Assembly (NCBI RefSeq): GCF_044904705.1
Contig: NZ_JADIKL010000011.1
Coordinates: forward strand, 28,676-92,675
DNA from: Rhodanobacter_A agri
GTDB lineage: Bacteria > Pseudomonadota > Gammaproteobacteria > Xanthomonadales > Rhodanobacteraceae
Reading direction: 5' to 3'
DNA: 64,000 bases
This document shows positions 26,039 to 35,344 of this stretch, one piece after another. Positions within the stretch are counted from its first letter, which is position 1. Every line of letters begins with the position of its first letter. The notes beneath the pieces were generated by a model. It did not search any database and was not told where the DNA came from. It saw only the letters and a program-made list of their open reading frames with translations. The translations under genes were made by a program, and so were the position numbers.

Positions 26039-27835
26039 ATGGCCAGGGGGATGCTCCATAGTTGCCCGGGTACGGCGAATGCGTCGACGCACCACCTGTC
26101 CGCGCGCCAGCAAGGCTCGATGGTGGTGGCCATGCTGCTGTTGCTGCTCGGCCTGGTCAGCATCCTGGGCGCGGTCGAGGTGGGTTACCTGTACTGGGCC
26201 AAGCGCGATTCCCAGAAAGCTGCCGACCTCGCCGCGCTGGCCGGTGCCCAGCGCCTTTCGACCTGCAGTGCCGACAATACGGACAACGCGGCGGCGCGCG
26301 GCAATGCCGCCACCGACAATCAGTTCGGCGGCACGCTGGCGATCCAGTGCGGACACTGGGACCCCACGAAAGCCGGCGACGATCCTGCCCATCCCGATCA
26401 GCATTTCGTAGCCGGCGCCGGCCCGGCGAATGCGGTACGGGTTGCGGCCACGATGCCGCTGGTGCCGATCTTCGGCATCACCAACTACAACGGCACAGGT
26501 TCCACGGCCGTCGCTGCAAATGCCGATCCCATCGCCGCCTTCTCGGTGGGTTCGCAGCTGGCCGGAATCAATGCCTCCAGTCCCTTGAATCAGGTGCTCA
26601 CCAGTGCGCTGGGTACCCAGCTGGGTCTGAGCCTGCTGAGTTACCAGGGCATCGCGAACGCGGATATTTCGCTGCTCGACCTGGTCCAGCAACTGCCGAT
26701 CAGCGCCGGCACCGTCAACGGCGTGCTGAATGCGCCGATCACCGTCGGCGACTTCCTCAACGCCTACGTGAGCGCCTTGTCGCGCAGTCCGCAGGCAGCC
26801 AACATCGACCTGACATTCGTGCAGCAGCAGGTGGCGACCATCGCGGCGCAAATGGGCAACGTGCCCATCGACCTCGGCACGATACTCAACGTCGATGCCA
26901 ACACGATCGACCCGACGGCTGCACTGAACACCAACGTCAATGCGCTGGACATATTGAACGCCACGCTGCTGGCTGCCGACAGCCGGAACGCGGTAGCGCT
27001 GCCTGCCGCCACCGTCAGCTTGCCGGGAGTGGCACAGGTCGGCGTGCAACTGAGTGTCGTGGAGCCGCCGCAGATCGCCGTCGGCGGTGTGGGTGCGACG
27101 GCGCATACAGCGCAGATCCGGCTGGCGCTCAGCGTGTCCGTTCCGAGCAATCCGCTGACCGGGAACGAGTCGCTGGCGCAGGTGCCGCTTTACCTGGAGG
27201 TGGCGCCGACGGACGCCACCATCACCGCTATCCAGTGCGGTGTGCAGGGAAGCAACGGATCGATGGCGAACGAAGTGACCATCAAGACTTCGCCCGGGTT
27301 GTTGAATGCTTTTCTTGGCAGCCTGCCGCAAGGGGCCATCGGGAACACCAGCCAGTCATGGTCCTTGATCGTTGCCACCGGAAAGCCGGCGCCGCTGGTC
27401 AACGTCAACCTGCTGGGATTGCCCGTAGCGACGTTGAACGCCTCCTCCAGCGTCTCGCTGACGGCCATCCCGGCGTGGACGCATACCTTCAGCGTCGATC
27501 CCACCGTGCCGATGACGCAGCAATCCGGCATGACCTGGCCGCCGCCAACGACCAGCCAGCCGCCTGAACTCGGCAACGTCATCAGCAGCCTGCTGACGTC
27601 GAGCAACCTGCAAACCAGCACGACCGTGCTGGGCGGTTTGGGTGGACTCAATCTCGGGCCGTTGCTGTCCGGGCTGACCGGCGTCCTGCAGCCGGTGCTG
27701 CAACCGCTGTTTTCCACCCTGGATACCGCGCTGGTCAGTCCGTTGCTGCAGGTGCTCGGCGTCCAGTTGGGCACGGCCGAAGTGAACCTGCGCGCGGTGC
27801 AGTGCAACGCCGCCGGCCCGCAGCTGGTGTACTGA
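26039..27835 (+). CDS. tadG: TadG-like Tad pilus protein
   Basis: The 598-residue protein has a short leader and a TadG/TadE-type N-terminal helix (QQGSMVVAMLLLLLGLVSIL), then the conserved VGYLYWAKRDSQKAADLAAL. The long periplasmic part is rich in Ala, Thr, Val and Asn with no recognised catalytic site. Unlike Flp and TadE, it lacks Glu5 after the glycine. The ATG at 26039 is 5 bases after the previous stop; an ATG at 26051 is possible. TadG probably anchors or caps the pilus. Confidence 0.87.
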   Translation: MARGMLHSCPGTANASTHHLSARQQGSMVVAMLLLLLGLVSILGAVEVGYLYWAKRDSQKAADLAALAGAQRLSTCSADNTDNAAARGNAATDNQFGGTLAIQCGHWDPTKAGDDPAHPDQHFVAGAGPANAVRVAATMPLVPIFGITNYNGTGSTAVAANADPIAAFSVGSQLAGINASSPLNQVLTSALGTQLGLSLLSYQGIANADISLLDLVQQLPISAGTVNGVLNAPITVGDFLNAYVSALSRSPQAANIDLTFVQQQVATIAAQMGNVPIDLGTILNVDANTIDPTAALNTNVNALDILNATLLAADSRNAVALPAATVSLPGVAQVGVQLSVVEPPQIAVGGVGATAHTAQIRLALSVSVPSNPLTGNESLAQVPLYLEVAPTDATITAIQCGVQGSNGSMANEVTIKTSPGLLNAFLGSLPQGAIGNTSQSWSLIVATGKPAPLVNVNLLGLPVATLNASSSVSLTAIPAWTHTFSVDPTVPMTQQSGMTWPPPTTSQPPELGNVISSLLTSSNLQTSTTVLGGLGGLNLGPLLSGLTGVLQPVLQPLFSTLDTALVSPLLQVLGVQLGTAEVNLRAVQCNAAGPQLVY

Positions 27836-27945
27836 TCGTGCCTTCCACGCTCCGACACTTGACCCGCGGTGGCGCGGCCTTAGACTTCGTCGGATCGGGT
27901 ATTCGATGGGTCGCCCGGGACGCAGACCATCATGGGGAGCAGGGG

Positions 27946-28707
27946 ATGAATCGAGCGATTCGCAGTGCGTGCGCGCGGCGGGTGTTGGCTGCGCTTATCA
28001 CGCTGGCCTTGACCGGCTGCTCGGCAACAGTGCTGGCTACTCAGCCCAAGCCTGTGCCTGCCTCGACCCCCACCCCGACGGCACAGGTGGTCGCCGCCCA
28101 GCAGGCAGCCCCGGGCAGCACCGTGGCCTACCTGCAGCAGCTGATGGACAGCCATCAGCTGACCGAGCTGCGCACCACTTACAACGGTACCTATGGCGCC
28201 AGCCTGTTGTTCCAGGCCGATACGCTCACCTATTTCGCGGTGTTGTTCCACGACAAGGCGATCTGGCGCGTGATCAAGACCGAGTCGGACAAGAGCGCCG
28301 AGGGTCTCTACCGCTCCTTTGCCGAGCAGACCGAACAGCTGGCCCAGGCCGACATCGATGCGTTGCGCCTGCAGGCCGGCAAGACCTATGCCGCGAAAAT
28401 GGTCGCGGCCAACCAGCAGCGCCTGCAGGCCTTGCAGGAAGACATCTCGCATCAGCAGCAGCAGGCCAAGCAGGTGGCCTTGCAGCAGGAGCAGGCGCGC
28501 CAACAGGCAGTGACGCTGAGCAGCGACCTGCGCTCGACCAGCAGCGAGCTGAGTGCGATCGAACAGCGCATCCAGCAGCTGAAGGCGCAGCAGGACAATC
28601 CCGAGCTGCGCTTGCCGGCGGCGGCTGCAAGCACCGCCCCGGTAGCCGGCACGCCGGACGCCGCGCCCGCTGGCAGCACCGTCGATGCGAGCGCCAGCTC
28701 GCACTGA
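27946..28707 (+). CDS. DUF2968-family lipoprotein
   Basis: The 253-residue protein has a lipobox LTGCS at about residue 21. A conserved DUF2968 core follows (LTELRTTYNGTYGASLLFQA ... FHDKAIWRVIKTESDKSAEG), then a long Gln-rich coiled coil (about 140-215) and an Ala/Pro/Ser tail. The ATG at 27946 has AGGGG upstream. It follows the Tad genes after 110 bp and may have its own promoter; a role in the pilus is not shown. Confidence 0.82.
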   Translation: MNRAIRSACARRVLAALITLALTGCSATVLATQPKPVPASTPTPTAQVVAAQQAAPGSTVAYLQQLMDSHQLTELRTTYNGTYGASLLFQADTLTYFAVLFHDKAIWRVIKTESDKSAEGLYRSFAEQTEQLAQADIDALRLQAGKTYAAKMVAANQQRLQALQEDISHQQQQAKQVALQQEQARQQAVTLSSDLRSTSSELSAIEQRIQQLKAQQDNPELRLPAAAASTAPVAGTPDAAPAGSTVDASASSH

Positions 28708-28837
28708 TCGCGTGCTGCAAGGCCTGTCAGTCGGTCAGGTGCCTGCGAGCAGGTTGCGCCACGCCAGGTAGCAGCCGGCATCGACGAAGCGGCGGCTGTG
28801 TTGTGGCGACGTCGGGAAAGGCGCGCCCCGGAATGCA

Positions 28838-28869
28838 AACAGGGCCGGATCACCTGATCCGGCCCTGTT
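28838..28869. terminator. Perfect hairpin terminator between convergent genes
   Basis: A perfect 15-bp inverted repeat (AACAGGGCCGGATCA and its complement) has a 2-base loop. It lies between the DUF2968 gene and the convergent small secreted-protein gene, and works on either strand. No long T-run follows. Confidence 0.75.
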
Positions 28870-28889
28870 GCGCGTGAAGCACAGGAAGC

Positions 28890-29171
28890 TCAGTGCTGAT
28901 GATGGGTCTTGGCGTGGCCCTTGGCCCCGTGCTTGCCCTTGTTCTTGCTGTTGGCGACCGGACTGACGGCCTTGCCGACATGGGTGTCGTCCATCTTTGC
29001 CATGTGCGCGGTACCAGACACCGCATCGCCATGTGCATCGTGGTTCATGGGCATGGACGATTGGCCGGGCGGGGTGTGGCCGCCGCCGTTGTGCTGCGGG
29101 GCAGCCAGGGCGTACGAGGCTGGCAGCGCGAAAGCGGTGGCGATCAGGACGGCGGTGATGGTTTTGGTCAT
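28890..29171 (-). CDS. Small histidine-rich secreted protein
   Basis: The 93-residue protein has a clear signal peptide (MTKTITAVLIATAFALPASY ALA, about 1-23). The mature part is about 70 residues, rich in His, Lys, Gly and Met (HNGGGH, MPMNHDAHGD, AHMAKMDDTH, ending AKTHHQH). The composition suggests periplasmic metal binding, but I recognise no family. It is a single gene, ended by the 28838 hairpin. Confidence 0.78.
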   Translation of the reverse strand: MTKTITAVLIATAFALPASYALAAPQHNGGGHTPPGQSSMPMNHDAHGDAVSGTAHMAKMDDTHVGKAVSPVANSKNKGKHGAKGHAKTHHQH

Positions 29172-29288
29172 GACGTAACCTCGGATTGGCAGGCCATGTG
29201 ACGCATGGTGCCATCACCATAGGACGGCATCCGGTCGGCAGGATGAATGGCGGATGTTCGCAAAAACATGCGCACCCGTAGAGGTGTG

Positions 29289-30383
29289 TCAGACGGCCTC
29301 GAACAAATCGCGCTGCGCCACGTAGCTGTCAGCATCGACGAAGCCCGACATGCCCACGCCGACGAGGCGGTAGCGGCTGTCGGCGGGGCGCTCCACCCGT
29401 GCACGCAGGGCGCAGGCCAGTTCAGCGAGTTCCGATGCCGAGCCCGGCCGCTGCGCGGGCGTGAGGCTGCGTGTGAGGGTGTGAAAGTCGGCGGTCTTGA
29501 GTTTCAGCACCACGGTGCGGGCGATGCGGCCATCCTGCGCCTCGCGCTGGTGCGCGGCCCAGGTCTTTTCGGCGAGGCGGCGGATGTGCGGCTCCAGTTC
29601 TTCCAGCGTGAGGTCGTGCTCGAAGGTGTCCTCGGCCGACACCTGCAAAGTGAGACGGTCAGGCGTCACCGGGTGTTCGTCGATGCCCAGCGACAGCTCG
29701 TGCAGGCGGCGGCCCCAGCGGCCGAAGCGTTGCTCCAGTTCCCCGGCCGCGAAGTTGCGCAAGTCGCCCACGCTGGCCAGGCCCAGCGCGGCCAGCTTGC
29801 CTTCCATCACCTTGCCCACGCCGGGCAGGCGGCCGATCGGCAGCGGCGCGAGGAAATCCAGCACCTCGTGGGGGCGCACCACGAACAGGCCGTCGGGCTT
29901 GCGGAAGTCCGAGGCGATCTTGGCGAGGAACTTGTTGGGCGCCACGCCGGCCGAAGCAGTGAGCTGCGTTTCCGCGCGGATCGCCGCGCGGATCGCCTCG
30001 GCGGTAGCCGTGGCCGAGGGCAGGCCGGTCTTCGTCGTGGTGACGTCGAGATAGGCCTCGTCCAGCGACAGCGGTTCGATCAGCTCGGTATGCCGCGCGA
30101 AGATCGCCTGTACTTGCCGCGACACTGCCTTGTAGCGCGTGAAATCCGGCGGCACGAAGATCGCCTGCGGGCACAGGCGTTCCGCGCGCACCGCCGGCAT
30201 CGCCGAGCGCACGCCGAACTTGCGCGCCTCGTAGCTGGCCGCACACACCACCGAACGCGCGCCCTTCCACGCCACCACCACCGGCTTGCCGCGAAGCGTG
30301 GGGTCGTCGCGCTGCTCCACCGACGCGTAGAACGCGTCCATGTCGACGTGGAGGATTTTGCGGGGTGGCGTGGGCACAGGCAT
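29289..30383 (-). CDS. dinB: DNA polymerase IV (Y-family translesion polymerase)
   Basis: The 364-residue polymerase has catalytic acidic residues in HVDMDAFYASVEQ and in LSLDEAYLDVT. A helix-hairpin-helix (GRLPGVGKVMEGKL) and a little-finger domain follow. It ends QRDLF, a beta-clamp binding motif. Length and motifs are those of intact Pol IV, which bypasses lesions under stress. It appears to be transcribed alone. Confidence 0.96.
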   Translation of the reverse strand: MPVPTPPRKILHVDMDAFYASVEQRDDPTLRGKPVVVAWKGARSVVCAASYEARKFGVRSAMPAVRAERLCPQAIFVPPDFTRYKAVSRQVQAIFARHTELIEPLSLDEAYLDVTTTKTGLPSATATAEAIRAAIRAETQLTASAGVAPNKFLAKIASDFRKPDGLFVVRPHEVLDFLAPLPIGRLPGVGKVMEGKLAALGLASVGDLRNFAAGELEQRFGRWGRRLHELSLGIDEHPVTPDRLTLQVSAEDTFEHDLTLEELEPHIRRLAEKTWAAHQREAQDGRIARTVVLKLKTADFHTLTRSLTPAQRPGSASELAELACALRARVERPADSRYRLVGVGMSGFVDADSYVAQRDLFEAV

Positions 30384-30537
30384 GGAAGGTAGGGACGTGC
30401 CGCGATTCTAGGGCGCAGCTTTGGCGGCGTCAGCGCAGAAGGCCGAATCTCGCCGTCTGGCATCTTGCTGGCTTGTCCGTCATCCCGGGTTATACGCTGG
30501 CTTTCGTGATGGTCCACCACCTTTGCGGAGATGTGGC

Positions 30538-31017
30538 ATGCAGACGCAAGGCATACGCTTGATCCTCGCGCTGGGGTGTGTTGCGTTCGCTGCTGCCGCA
30601 TGCGGGCATGACACGACGGGTCGGAGCGCGAGCGCCGGCGCCATGCAAGGAATCGCCGAACTGCATCAAGGAGACGTCGCGGCCACCCTCAGCCAGGATC
30701 CCGATGCCTTGGTTGCGCTGTGGACGAAGGACGGCGTGTTGCTGGGAGAGGGCGATCGCCCGGTCGTCGGCCAGGCAGCGTTGCGTGCCGCCTATGCGCA
30801 GGGAGGTTGGAAGGTGTTGAAGTACGCTCCGCATATCCAGGATGTCGCCGTCGAGGGTGATTCAGCCGTGGAGTGGGGTCGTTTCGAGGTGGATTTCCAG
30901 ACGGCCGGCCAGCCGCGGACGGTCGAGCTGCATGGGCGCTTTCTGCGGGCCATGAGGAGGCAATCGGACGGAAGGTGGAGGTTCACCAGGATCATGTGGC
31001 AGAAGGACCCGCCATAG
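30538..31017 (+). CDS. Lipoprotein with SnoaL/DUF4440-like (NTF2 fold) domain
   Basis: The 159-residue protein has a lipobox FAAAACG at about residue 21. A single NTF2-like domain (HQGDVAATLSQDPDALVALW ... GRFLRAMRRQSDGRWRFTRI) resembles SnoaL/DUF4440 proteins, often found as small secreted or binding proteins. GGAG precedes the ATG. A catalytic role cannot be assigned. It converges with the cyclotransferase-like gene. Confidence 0.8.
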   Translation: MQTQGIRLILALGCVAFAAAACGHDTTGRSASAGAMQGIAELHQGDVAATLSQDPDALVALWTKDGVLLGEGDRPVVGQAALRAAYAQGGWKVLKYAPHIQDVAVEGDSAVEWGRFEVDFQTAGQPRTVELHGRFLRAMRRQSDGRWRFTRIMWQKDPP

Positions 31018-31038
31018 CTGCAAATGCAGCGCGCGCGG

Positions 31039-31389
31039 TCATTCCGCGCGTACGTACATCCATGCCTGCAAGCCGGAGGCGAGCGTGACGGCCACGCGCC
31101 GGTAATCGTCGACCTCGTAGGCGTCCGCCTGCGCCAGTTCCTGTGGCGTCAGGCGGAACACCATGCCGCGCACGCGATCCGCCGCGTCGTCGCTGCGGAT
31201 CGCGATGGGATGGTGCGCGGCGCCGCTGGTGGCCACGACTTGTGCATCGCGGATCGCCAGCTGTTCGAGGCGATAGCCGGGCAGCTCGTCGGGTAAGCCG
31301 TCGAGCCGCCGGCCGAAGGTGGCGAGCTGCACCGCTGCGTCCTGCAGGGTGCCGTAGGAGAACAGACGCTCGCTCGCGGCGCTATCCAT
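31039..31389 (-). CDS. Gamma-glutamylcyclotransferase-like (AIG2) protein
   Basis: The 116-residue protein has the AIG2/GGCT nucleotide-like loop FSYGTLQ near the N-terminus. The conserved acidic residue lies in ADAYEVDDYRRVAV. The start at 31389 overlaps the ATP-grasp stop by one base (TGATG), so the two are translationally coupled. With an ATP-grasp ligase upstream, a joint role in gamma-glutamyl or small-peptide chemistry is conceivable but inferred. Confidence 0.85.
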   Translation of the reverse strand: MDSAASERLFSYGTLQDAAVQLATFGRRLDGLPDELPGYRLEQLAIRDAQVVATSGAAHHPIAIRSDDAADRVRGMVFRLTPQELAQADAYEVDDYRRVAVTLASGLQAWMYVRAE

Positions 31390-32294
31390 CAGGCGTTTTC
31401 CGTCCTGTGTCCTGCCTTCGAGGTCTGCAGCGATTCCAGCCGCGCGGCAATGACGCGGGCGTTGCGCTCGGCGGCATCGGGTCGCCCGGCAAGAAACAGG
31501 AAGGGCTCGATCAGCTCCAATTCCATAAGCAGGAATTGCCCATCCACGACCACGCCGTCCACCCGTGCGTATTCGGCGTCGCCGTTGCCCAGCGTCGCGC
31601 AGGTCGCCAGGGCGTGCCTGGCGGCGGCGAGCGTGGCTGCGTCGGGTTCGATGGCGTCGGTGCGTCCGCCGAATTGGCTCTGCACGCGATAGTCGCCTGC
31701 GGCGGGACGCTTGATGACGGCATGGCTGAACTTGCCGCCGAAGAACAGCAGCGACCATTCGCCGTCTTCGACGATGGCCGGCACGAAGGGCTGCAGCAGG
31801 TATTCGCCTGGCGGCAGCTCCGAGGCGGCACGGTCGAACGCGGGATCGCCCACCGTACCGCGTACCGTGCGCCAGGCGCCGCCACTGACGCACGGCTTGA
31901 CCACGACGTCGCGACCTGGGGATGCGGCAAGCGCCTCGTGCAGGACAGCGCGCGAGACGAGCTGGGTGGGAATGGTCGGTACGCCGAGCGCTTCCAGCTG
32001 CAGCAGGTAGCGCTTGTCACTGTTCCAGCGCATCAGCGCGACGGGGTTGATGGCTGGCACGCCGGCGTGTTCAAGCTGGCGCAGCCATGCAAGGAATGCG
32101 TCGTAGTGTTCGAAGTAATCCCAGATGGTGCGTATCAGCACGGCATCGAAACGCGTCCAGTCGATAGCGGGATCGTTCCACACGCAAGCCTGCGGCTGGA
32201 TATCGAGTGCCGCAAGCGAAGCCGCCAGGTGGGCGTCGTCGGGGTGGATGGTCGGGTAGGCTGCCGAAGTGGCGATGGCAAGCTGGACAGGCAT
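31389..32294 (-). CDS. ATP-grasp family ligase, substrate unknown
   Basis: The 301-residue protein has ATP-grasp features: the lid and lysine region (ALMRWNSDKRYLLQLEALGV, VVVKPCVSGGAW), the glycine loop, and metal-binding acidic residues near the C-terminus (LLMELELIEPFLFL). It resembles RimK/glutathione-synthetase-like proteins. GGAG lies 7 bases before the ATG at 32294; an ATG at 32315 is in frame but has a weaker site. It is coupled to the AIG2-like gene. Confidence 0.85.
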   Translation of the reverse strand: MPVQLAIATSAAYPTIHPDDAHLAASLAALDIQPQACVWNDPAIDWTRFDAVLIRTIWDYFEHYDAFLAWLRQLEHAGVPAINPVALMRWNSDKRYLLQLEALGVPTIPTQLVSRAVLHEALAASPGRDVVVKPCVSGGAWRTVRGTVGDPAFDRAASELPPGEYLLQPFVPAIVEDGEWSLLFFGGKFSHAVIKRPAAGDYRVQSQFGGRTDAIEPDAATLAAARHALATCATLGNGDAEYARVDGVVVDGQFLLMELELIEPFLFLAGRPDAAERNARVIAARLESLQTSKAGHRTENA

Positions 32295-32535
32295 GGGTAA
32301 CTCTCCAAAGATCATGGAAAGGGCGCCCTTGCCGGGGTTATCGCGAGCCAAGCGTGGCGGATCGTGATCCGTCGCAGCACCCCTTGGCCCGGACGGCACG
32401 CGGAGGAACTCCGGCGCGCCAAACGTGCGCAGTTTCCTCGCGGCCCCGTGGCGTGTCAATTTGCCAGTGCGGCATCGCCATGCACAGAAGGCGTATGCTC
32501 GCCCGGTCCGCTTGCCTGCATGAAGGCCCCGTTAC

Positions 32536-33285
32536 GTGCTGATCCAATGGACCCATCTCGCACCGTCGATGCTGGCCTCCTTTCTCGCCTCGCTGGTGGA
32601 GTGCGTGGAAGCCTTGACCGTGGTGCTGGCGGTGGGCGTGGTGCGAGGCTGGCGTAGCGCGTTGGCGGGCTGCGCGACGGGATTGCTGGCGTTGCTGTTG
32701 CTGGTTCTGCTGCTCGGCCACGCGCTTGCGCGCGTCCCGTTGCACGGCTTCCAGTTGGTGGTCGGCGCCCTGCTGCTGCTGTTCGGCATGCGTTGGCTGC
32801 GCAAGGCGGTGTTGCGCGCAGCGGGCGTGCTCGCCTTGCATGACGAGGATGCGATCTACCGGCGCGAGATGCAGGCGCTTGGTGGGCAGGGCAACGCGCG
32901 CCTTGGCCTGGATAAGCTCGCGTTCCTGGTGGCCTTCAAGAGCACCGTGCTCGAGGGCGTCGAGGTGGTCTTCATCGTGCTTGCCATCGGTGCCGGCCGG
33001 GCCGAGTTGTTGTGGCCGGCCAGCCTGGGCGCGCTGGCTGCGCTGCTGGTGGTGGCGGCCTTGGGCGTGGTGCTGCACCGGCCGCTCGCGCGGGTGCCGG
33101 AGAACACGTTGAAGTTCGCGGTGGGCGTGCTGCTGTGCGCGTTCGGCACGTTCTGGGCGGGCGAGGGCATGGGCTACGCGTGGCCGGGCGAGGATCGCGC
33201 CATCCCGGCGCTGGCGTGCGCCTTTCTCGCGGTGGCGATGCTGTGCGTGGCGTGGTGCCGGCGCACGACACGGGAGGCCGCCTGA
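32536..33285 (+). CDS. Integral membrane protein, COG4280-like
   Basis: The 249-residue protein has about seven hydrophobic helices. It contains two acid-centred motifs in repeated halves, FLASLVECVEALTVVLAVG and FKSTVLEGVEVVFIVLAIG. Paired Glu motifs recall the REGLE motifs of FTR1 iron permeases and related transporters, so metal or cation transport is possible. The start at 32536 is a GTG. It is coupled to the next gene by TGATG. Confidence 0.72.
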   Translation: MLIQWTHLAPSMLASFLASLVECVEALTVVLAVGVVRGWRSALAGCATGLLALLLLVLLLGHALARVPLHGFQLVVGALLLLFGMRWLRKAVLRAAGVLALHDEDAIYRREMQALGGQGNARLGLDKLAFLVAFKSTVLEGVEVVFIVLAIGAGRAELLWPASLGALAALLVVAALGVVLHRPLARVPENTLKFAVGVLLCAFGTFWAGEGMGYAWPGEDRAIPALACAFLAVAMLCVAWCRRTTREAA

Positions 33286-33491
33286 TGAGCGGGCTGCGCA
33301 AGTTGCTGGCCGAACTCTGGGGTCTGTTCGTCGACGACGGCCGCTATGCGTTCGCCATCGTGGCGTGGCTGCTGCTGGCATGGTTGGCCCTGCCGCTAAT
33401 GGGTTTCGATGGCGGCTGGAACGCGCTTGTCTTCGCGACGGGTCTGCTCGCGATCCTGGTTGAAAGCGTGTTGCACCGTGCGCGGCGTTGA
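33285..33491 (+). CDS. Small membrane protein coupled to the COG4280-like gene
   Basis: The 68-residue protein has two predicted helices (YAFAIVAWLLLAWLALPLMG and WNALVFATGLLAILVESVLH). It starts inside the preceding stop (TGATG), so it is probably a partner subunit. I do not recognise a family. Confidence 0.75.
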   Translation: MSGLRKLLAELWGLFVDDGRYAFAIVAWLLLAWLALPLMGFDGGWNALVFATGLLAILVESVLHRARR

Positions 33492-33512
33492 GTCCTGAGC
33501 CGTGCGCGAGCG

Positions 33513-33842
33513 CTAACCGGCGTCGTCCCAGAACACTTCGACCGCGTCGCGGTTCATGAAGCCCCATACCGGCGTACCCAGCCGTACCAGACCTGTGCGA
33601 ATGCGATGGGTGGTTTCGTCGTAGGCCGAGATGCGATAGATCAGCTGGTACCTCGAAGTGGTGAACCACATCGACAACGGCACGGACAGCCAGACGGCAT
33701 TGGATTTCGCCTGCAGGATGCGCAGCTTGTTGGCGCCGGCCCAGTCCTGCAGCAAGGCCTTGGCGTTCTGGTAGTGGCGCCAGCTCAGCCAGATCGCCGC
33801 GGCGATCAGCAGCAGAAACAGCAACGGTGTGGTTTTGGTCAT
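33513..33842 (-). CDS. Hypothetical protein with N-terminal membrane anchor
   Basis: The 109-residue protein starts MTKTTPLLFLLLIAAAIWLS, one membrane segment. A small polar domain follows (WFTTSRYQLIYRISAYDETT, LVRLGTPVWGFMNRDAVEVF). I recognise no family. It converges with the upstream small membrane gene, and the amino acid permease gene lies on the other strand upstream. Confidence 0.7.
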   Translation of the reverse strand: MTKTTPLLFLLLIAAAIWLSWRHYQNAKALLQDWAGANKLRILQAKSNAVWLSVPLSMWFTTSRYQLIYRISAYDETTHRIRTGLVRLGTPVWGFMNRDAVEVFWDDAG

Positions 33843-33954
33843 CGCGCCCCCGAGAATTCCCCGCGCGCAGCGTGAGCCGTGCCCGGCGGCGGCGCAAGCC
33901 ACCCCTGCCGACGGGGACTGGTCGAACCCCCGTTCGCCATGCCAAGGTTGCCGG

Positions 33955-35286
33955 ATGACGACTGAAACCAGCTCCCCCGCCTACCTGCGCCGCCTTGGCG
34001 TATGGGACGGCGCGATGATCGTGATCGGCGGCGTGATCGGCGCCGGCATCTTCCGCACGCCGGCTACGGTGGCCGAGCGCACGGCATCCGGCTTGCCGCT
34101 GCTGGCGTTGTGGGTGCTGGGCGGCCTGCTCACGCTCACCGGCGTGCTGTGCTACGCGGAGCTCGGTTCGCGGCGTCCGCATGCGGGTGGCATCTACCTG
34201 TACTTGCGCGAAGCCTTCGGCACGCTGCCAGCCTTCCTGTTCGGCTGGACGATGGCGCTGATCAACTACCCCGGCAGCGTGGCCGCAGTGGCCACTACTT
34301 TCGCCGACTATTTCTGCCAGGCGGTAGGCCTGCCGCTGCTGTGGGTGAAGTCGGTCGGCGTGGCGGCGATCATATTCATCGTGGGAGTGAACCTGTTCGG
34401 CATCCGCGCCGGCGCGTTGATGCAGAACATCTTCGCGGTGCTGAAGCTGGCGGCGATCGCGCTGCTGGTGGCGGTGGGGCTGGCCCTGGCGCACGGCCAT
34501 CTGGGCGGCGTGCTGGCGGTCGACACCACGCATCACGTGTCCAGCGGCGCCTTCGTGGGCGCGCTGCTGCCGGTGCTGTTCACCTACGGCGGCTTCCACT
34601 ACCTCAACGATCTCGCCGGCGAGGTGCGCGATCCGCAGCGCACGCTGCCGCGCGCCCTGCTGCTCGGCATGCTTGGCGTGGTACTGGCCTACGTGCTGGC
34701 CAACGTGGCCTACCTCACCGGCCTGGGTCACGCGGGGCTGGCCGCTAGCCAGGCGCCGGCGGCCGACCTGATGCGCCGCCTGTTCGGCGAGGCGGGCGCG
34801 AAGGTGATGGCGATCGGTATCGCCTGTTCCACCTTCGGCTATTGCAGCATCGCCATCGCCGGCGGCGCGCGCGTGCTGCAGACCATGGGCGCGGACGGCA
34901 TGCTGTTCCGCGCAGTGGGCTACATCGATCCACGCACGCGTGCACCGCAGGTAGCCTTGGCGCTGCTGGGCGCGTGGACGGTGGTGCTGATGCTGTGGGG
35001 CAACTTCGGCCAGTTGGTGGACTACACCACGGTGGGCGAGTGGCTGGGCCATGCGTTCGGCATCGGCACGCTGTTCTGGTACCGCTGGAAGTTCGTGGAC
35101 GAACCGGCGCCGTACCGCGTGCCACTGTTCCCGCTGATGCCGCTGGTGTTCGTGGTGACCGTGCTGGGCGTGATCGTCGCCACGGCGATTTCCTCGCCCC
35201 ACGATGCCGGCATGAGCTTGCTGATCATCGCACTGGGCGCGCCGGTGTACTGGCTATGGCAACGCTGGCAGCAGCGCACGGCTTGA
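33955..35286 (+). CDS. APC-family amino acid permease
   Basis: The 443-residue transporter has about 12 helices. The family's unwound first helix is seen as IGGVIGAGIFRTP. Further motifs are CYAELGSRRPHAGGIYLYLR and AGEVRDPQRTLPRALLLG. It resembles LAT-type and YfnA-like permeases. The specific amino acid is not shown. It appears to be transcribed alone. Confidence 0.92.
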   Translation: MTTETSSPAYLRRLGVWDGAMIVIGGVIGAGIFRTPATVAERTASGLPLLALWVLGGLLTLTGVLCYAELGSRRPHAGGIYLYLREAFGTLPAFLFGWTMALINYPGSVAAVATTFADYFCQAVGLPLLWVKSVGVAAIIFIVGVNLFGIRAGALMQNIFAVLKLAAIALLVAVGLALAHGHLGGVLAVDTTHHVSSGAFVGALLPVLFTYGGFHYLNDLAGEVRDPQRTLPRALLLGMLGVVLAYVLANVAYLTGLGHAGLAASQAPAADLMRRLFGEAGAKVMAIGIACSTFGYCSIAIAGGARVLQTMGADGMLFRAVGYIDPRTRAPQVALALLGAWTVVLMLWGNFGQLVDYTTVGEWLGHAFGIGTLFWYRWKFVDEPAPYRVPLFPLMPLVFVVTVLGVIVATAISSPHDAGMSLLIIALGAPVYWLWQRWQQRTA

Positions 35287-35344
35287 TTGCGCTTCAGCTG
35301 CGGCGACGCATACTCGGAACCCTCCGGGGCACCACCGACGCGTC

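Noticed and set aside
32338..35202. Open frame of over 950 codons on the minus strand
   Set aside because: It is antisense to the COG4280-like and APC permease genes and is full of Gln/His/Arg runs with no domain.
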